Source: Paragonimus westermani
Lineage: Eukaryota; Platyhelminthes; Trematoda; Plagiorchiida; Troglotrematidae
Assembly: GCA_008508345.1 (NCBI GenBank)
Contig: QNGE01002392.1
Coordinates: 35,206-99,205, forward strand
Direction of reading: 5' to 3'
DNA: 64,000 nucleotides
The position numbers and the translations under genes were made by a program. Under the pieces are notes generated by a model. The model was not told the origin of the DNA and ran no database searches. It saw only the letters and a program-made list of their open reading frames with translations. This document shows, piece by piece, positions 59,127 through 64,000 of the stretch (position 1 is its first letter; the number at the start of each line of letters is the position of its first letter).

Positions 59127-61394
59127 TATTTTGTTTAGTCAAAAGTATTTGCTTTACAGGTTAAAGCTGCCACAAGCCAGTTCATCTTCCACCACACATG
59201 ATTGGGTTTGTGGTAGGTCCCCTATTGCTACGCTTCTGTCCAGCTGATAAAATAAGATAAACCACTCAATTTAAGACGGCGATTTGAATGTACTGAGGAA
59301 TTAAATGTAATAATCCGTTTTCATACCCGCATTTTGACCTCTTCACTACGATCGACAGAAAATCATGTATGAGAGAGGGGTTTAAGTAGTTGACCCAAGA
59401 TTTTGGCACACAGCATGAAAACTACGACGGGAGGTCACTTGGATGGGCGCCGCCCAGTTAACGCCTACTCTATCTTGGAAGTGAGCAAATACTGAACATC
59501 CCTTCACACTGGTTCAATCGCGTCTTGCCTGAAGCAAGCCGAACCAGCTTGACTTCGGTATTGCTGGAAGCCATTTGTAACCTCAAGCACTTGATTACCT
59601 GTCATTCACTTTGGGAGATGAGCGATTTGCTGGACAAATGTATTGATGAAGCTGCGTAGACTGTGCTACCCACGCTCAATACAAAGTAAGCTCAGAATCT
59701 GGCAGCAGGTGACTATGTCAAGCTGGGTGTCACCCGAAGACGTTATCACAGGTCGGGTTAAGTTTACCTGCAACACTGATCACACAAGTAAAACCCACTG
59801 CAAAACTAATGACGTTCCAAAGGAAGAGTGAATAACGTTTACTGGTGATCAACTTTAATTTAAAACAGTCATCTCTGTTGGGTTTATCACACGAACACGT
59901 CCCCATTGCTAATCTGTTGTTCCTTGATCAGCAGATTCAGTGGTGGCCATCCACTGTCCACTTCATCACACTAGCACTACACTTTTTCCAGGTTAAGACA
60001 TCACGTTATAACTTTCGTGTGTTTCAATTTTAAATCAAGATAAGTTTCAGTGGCAAGCAGAAGCACAGGACCAATCTGCACATGGGTAGGCTGAATAGCG
60101 CACGGATTGGTTTGCTCCAGCAGAGTGAGAGGTCGCGGTCCAGTTAGGTGCAGAGAGTAAACAAGGTTAGGTCCTCTGAACCCAGTTAACTGGTACATCT
60201 TGATTTGACGTCCAGATATATTTGCTTGGAAAAAGTGTAGTTACAACATCTTGCACCGGTTACGCAATCACAGTGAATACAGAAGTGAACAACACGGATA
60301 TCGACACCTATGCCGTAATAGCTGAGGATCGACATAAACCCTGGAGTCCAGAATCACCCACTTTTAAACATGATAATGGAGAAACAAGACTTATAAATTA
60401 TTCCCTTACTCCGCTAACCATTATGACGAACTTCCAGAAAAGTATGAAAAATAGCCTGAAAAAGTTGAGTGATATAACCCTGTAATACTGAGGTGAAGCA
60501 TCATCGGCGGCCAATAGTGAACTGTACTGAAATAACGTTATTTTTCAACTGTGTAATTTGTAGCCCTACCCGCTTCTCTATCAAAATAACACTATAAATC
60601 CTCGCACAGTGTTACTTGGACTGTTTAAATTAATATAAAAAATGACTCCTTTTGACTATTTAGCGTTCTCCAAGTTTAAACCCCATCAAGGATATAAAGG
60701 CATGGGGGGAGTTGTAGCATTACACAACACTGGCAGTTCTGCTCAGCGTGATTTCGGTAGTTCGAGTATCACACCAGTTAGATACTGACGAGTTGGAGTG
60801 CTCGGCCAAGGTGTGTTAGCTCTAAAATCTTTGTCCAAATTGATGAAAAAAACACATTACACGGAAAAAAGTAACGGAAGGTTCACCAGAACAGCATCTT
60901 GCACATTTTCCCATCATTCATCAATTTATCGAAAAAATGCCACCCAAATGCCTCATATAAGAGCATTGTTCACTCTCCAATGGGTTTTTATCAACTGGTG
61001 GAATACGGACGTTTCTGTTTTCTACACTTATCTGCTGCTAAGTAAACTTCATAACGTCGACTTATTCCATTTTTTCCGCACCCTTCATCGATAATTTCTG
61101 TCCTTCGGATCTGTGTGTATGCACGCCACCTTTATCACTACTGCTAATGATCTTAAGTGGGTATGAATAAAAACCAGAGTAACAGACTATAACATTAAAA
61201 CACCATTCTGCCTATCCGGCTTAATGCTGAGTTCCAAAAAAGACACTCTCATAGTACCCGATGAGTTTTCTAAATCCGCTTTGAAAAAAACAATGCAATC
61301 CGTGAGTGCAATTTGTTTCATTGTCAAACTTTTTCCTTCGCCGAACTAAAAACCTTAATTAGATTACTATGAAACTCAAGTTGGATAAATCCTT
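59127..61394. other. No supported gene
   Basis: Short plus-strand frames at 59643-59831, 59845-60033, 60222-60485 and 60798-61094. The third is polar and coding-like in composition but has no motif. Confidence 0.35.
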
Positions 61395-61892
61395 TTGTTA
61401 AGCTGTTTATCGTTGTCACTCTTACTGTTCACCATGCAGGTTCAGGGGAGTTCTGAATTTACGCGTAGCTGGTTCAAGTTCATTACACTGATTAATGCTT
61501 ACCAGGAGATAACGTGTACCATACAAAATGGAAATCATGCATTGTGGCCTAACGGTAAATTTCACTTCATAACGCTATCCGTGTGTTTATCTGAATATTT
61601 CATTTCCATCAGTGTGGAATACGTCTGTCTGAAAGACTTAATTTCTTCCGACTGTCTTTGCTGTCGTGAAGTTAATTTCATTCATTTTTCTAAGTTGAAC
61701 AAACAACTCCTTGCTGGTCTACATAGATTTGCAAAGAAAACTATGAACAATAAATATCGTGGATTTGTGGAATTCGTATTGATGCACGTAACAAATGCAT
61801 ACGTCAACAAATGTATAAAAAATTACGGACTAGAAACGAATTTCACGTTCTATATCTCGTCGTATGCCCAAAGTGTGTTTCGGTCACGATAA
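61395..61892 (+). CDS. 165-codon open frame, candidate exon
   Basis: Longest frame in the window. It opens with a leucine- and serine-rich hydrophobic stretch. A strong acceptor (TCTTACTGTTCACCATGCAG) ends at 61439, and a possible donor (CCTAACG|GTAAAT) lies near 61555, so an exon of about 117 bases is conceivable inside it. Several cysteines and aromatic residues occur in the rest. No domain recognised. The first codon is TTG; the first in-frame ATG is at 61434. Confidence 0.25.
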   Translation: MLSCLSLSLLLFTMQVQGSSEFTRSWFKFITLINAYQEITCTIQNGNHALWPNGKFHFITLSVCLSEYFISISVEYVCLKDLISSDCLCCREVNFIHFSKLNKQLLAGLHRFAKKTMNNKYRGFVEFVLMHVTNAYVNKCIKNYGLETNFTFYISSYAQSVFRSR

Positions 61893-62370
61893 TGTTAATA
61901 AGCAAAATTTAACAAAATCCATTCGGATAGCTTTCTGTACATTTCTTTCCGCGATAAAATGAACCGGATTACAAAATGTAAAATGTGTGTACGTACATCT
62001 GAAATCTTCAGACAAGTAGAACTGAGGAGTCGACCTGTGCGTCATTGCATGGAAACGAGGACGTTATGAAAAATTTTGAGGAATTGGTTTGAGTTCAGAT
62101 AAGCTAACTTTAGTTAACTAAAACAATTCCCGAACTAAGTAAGAATGATTCGTGAAGATTGAGTTTGAATTCTACTATTGCAAATAAAAACAATAACTGC
62201 AACTTCTTGACATTAAACTAGAAAAAATCAGCGATCAAGTAATCATGCAGAACATAACATCCGATCACAAATTCTTCAAAGTAATTCCATTACAGTGATA
62301 CATTCACTGGTAAAACCAGTGCAAAAACTTAGGTAGATTGTTTCAGAAGTAAGCATCTCCCGAAGACGAA

Positions 62371-62600
62371 GAGGAGTTATCTGATTCAGAGGCCAAAAAA
62401 TTAGTCGCTTCAGTCGTTCCAAATTATGAACCATGTCAGCCTGGTTACAAATGGTCGAATATTCGCCTCAAGGGCTAGAAGAACCCAGTCCAGATGTGTC
62501 TTACCTTTTTAATGAAATCAAATTCCTTCCCAATTCCCCAGTAGTTTCCCACATCCTTTCCATAAACGAGGTCTGGAATATACTATGCCACAAAACAGGT
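62371..62600 (+). CDS. Coding-like segment upstream of a candidate terminal exon
   Basis: Two overlapping frames look coding: one gives an acidic SPEDEEELSDSEAKKL stretch ending at about 62478, the other starts with an ATG at about 62433 and runs to a good donor (AAACAG|GTTAGT) near 62600. They are in different frames, so at most one is right. Neither joins in phase to the exon at 62729 without a further small exon or a frameshift. Confidence 0.25.
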
Positions 62601-62728
62601 TAGTCTCTAACTTTTAAATAAACATATTTAACATCGTGACCGCTGTAACAAGCTAACTTGTGTATGCGTATTCATAAAACGTTTCTGGATATCTTTCTAG
62701 TTCTTGAAACGGTACTCTTCTCTTTCAG

Positions 62729-62932
62729 CGGAGAGACCTTAACAAATACAATTATTGCTATTTGGATGAAGAAGACAGTAGACTGATATTGCACGAGTTA
62801 CATGCGGACAAATTTCGCTGCATCTTTACGAGTGCATACTACAGACCATTTACATATCAGTATGAAAAACCGAACGAGATACCAGAGAAAGCCAATTGTC
62901 AGAGTGCACAATCATTGTCACTACCAAGGTAG
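62729..62932 (+). CDS. Candidate terminal exon, unknown protein
   Basis: A strong acceptor (GTACTCTTCTCTTTCAG) opens a phase-0 frame of 68 codons ending at TAG (62930-62932). The peptide starts RRDLNKYNYCYLDEEDS and is rich in tyrosine, glutamate and histidine, with balanced composition. The other two frames close early or encode a shorter product. It has no start codon of its own, so it must be spliced to something upstream, perhaps in the segment at 62371-62600. No domain family recognised. Confidence 0.35.
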   Translation, partial: RRDLNKYNYCYLDEEDSRLILHELHADKFRCIFTSAYYRPFTYQYEKPNEIPEKANCQSAQSLSLPR

Positions 62933-64000
62933 CAACAACCCTACAAACAGTTGTTTTTGAACACCAACAGCGGTTTGAACCTTCGGAATACAGTCGCTTC
63001 AGCATAGCGCAGTGTTCGCCTGTGAGTAGATAACGCGAAATGCCGTTGTGGGATCACAATGGTGTTACGTTACTAGAATACGACACGTAATAGACGATGC
63101 AGGCTCCTTGTTTCTGTGCCCGGTTGTGACATCAGGTGTTTGCGTAATCTGTTCCTTGACCCATTTCGGGATGTGCTCCGTCACCCTGGTTCGTAACTGG
63201 GGCTGTCAGTCACGTGAGTGTTGGTTTGAGCCTAGTCGCATGCAAGCCAAGTAGTCAGGCCCTGTCCATTCATCTTTTGTGTCATGTGATGGCCAACAAC
63301 TCGCTTGATTCTTCAGCCTTAGAGCCGTCCTCATTACGCGTCTCAATTCACCCTTTGTTTTCTTCAGTTGCCCTGAAATCCCCTTAAGATATAAATGCCG
63401 ATGTTATGTTAAACATTCTTCACATACATAACTCACAAACTCGTACATAAAAATGTGTGTCCCAGTGTGTACACAAGTGGTTCGAAAAATCTTTTTTTCC
63501 CTTCACTTCCACTAAATTCTCAAAAGTTACTCCTTCTCTCCCTCTTCCTGACTGTGGTGTTGTTTTATTTTAATGTCAACCACTAATGTACTAGCCTTAC
63601 TAATATAAAAGAGATGATGTAACAAAACATAAATGAGTTGAGATGCTTCACACTATCCTCTGGAAATAATGATGATGTAAACTTCTGCTAAACTTCCGTT
63701 ACAACCTGCGCATCTCTGCTAGTTTGCAACAGTTATGGCCAAAGTTTCAAAGGTGACATACTGTCATCACTGTAAATCAGTCGCGGTTAACATCTGGGAG
63801 CCGTTCTCCCGGTAAGGTTGACCTTCGAATTTAACTTACACAATCATTACTTTCCTCTCGTTAAGGCTCACCAGAAGAACATACTGCACGCTTGTTTTAA
63901 CCGCACCGCCACTGCTCTCACAAAGCACAGGAACAAATCCTCATCATGGGCATACACACCACATAGACCGCAGTTAACCTTACTCATGCGTAATTGATGA
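62933..64000. other. No supported gene
   Basis: Contains one short frame (63048-63254). Nothing else identified. Confidence 0.4.

Noticed and set aside
1..64000. CRISPR arrays, bacterial operons, rRNA genes
   Set aside because: No regularly spaced short repeats, no clustered long ORFs with ribosome-binding sites and no rRNA-like conserved blocks were seen.

Overview
This window looks like eukaryotic nuclear DNA with sparse, short exons in very long introns and many decayed retroelements. It is about 40% GC by eye, contains no long uninterrupted gene, and shows no bacterial operon structure. My best guess is a flatworm, probably a trematode (fluke). That is inferred from the intron architecture, from Penelope-like and gypsy-type remnants, and above all from a tRNA-headed short repeat that carries a hammerhead ribozyme, which resembles the S-alpha repeats known from schistosomes.

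The only cellular gene I can name is on the minus strand. Spliced exons at 21061-21192, 16389-16517 and 6919-7004, in matching phase, encode the six-cysteine hormone-binding ectodomain of a class B (secretin-family) G-protein-coupled receptor. Less certain 5' exons lie at 21830-21874 and 22172-22268. The introns are 4.5 kb and 9.4 kb. I found no seven-helix exons downstream, so they probably lie beyond the left edge. Most open frames between 7 kb and 22 kb are intronic noise or antisense shadows of these exons.

Mobile and repeated DNA makes up most of the rest I can explain. 1-440 is a GC-rich tandem repeat (period about 173 bp). A repeat of about 300 bp occurs at 412-715 (+) and 30229-30530 (-). 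2394-3005 is a tRNA-promoter plus hammerhead element, partly dimeric (432-bp period) and ending in a fold-back; decayed copies lie at 44427-44650 and 46923-47439. 39071-40037 is a decayed Penelope-like element with reverse-transcriptase C-terminus, linker and GIY-YIG endonuclease, followed at 40265-40696 by a decayed gypsy-type integrase C-terminus. Two tRNA-like SINE heads in opposite orientation sit at 51050-51401, and a tandem duplication of about 170 bp at 58781-59126.

The remaining open frames (for example 26273-26596, 46139-46468, 51849-52484, 57684-58142, 61395-61892 and the exon-like 62729-62932) are reported as low-confidence candidates of unknown function. The region from 30.5 to 39 kb and most of 40.7 to 64 kb hold nothing else I can recognise.
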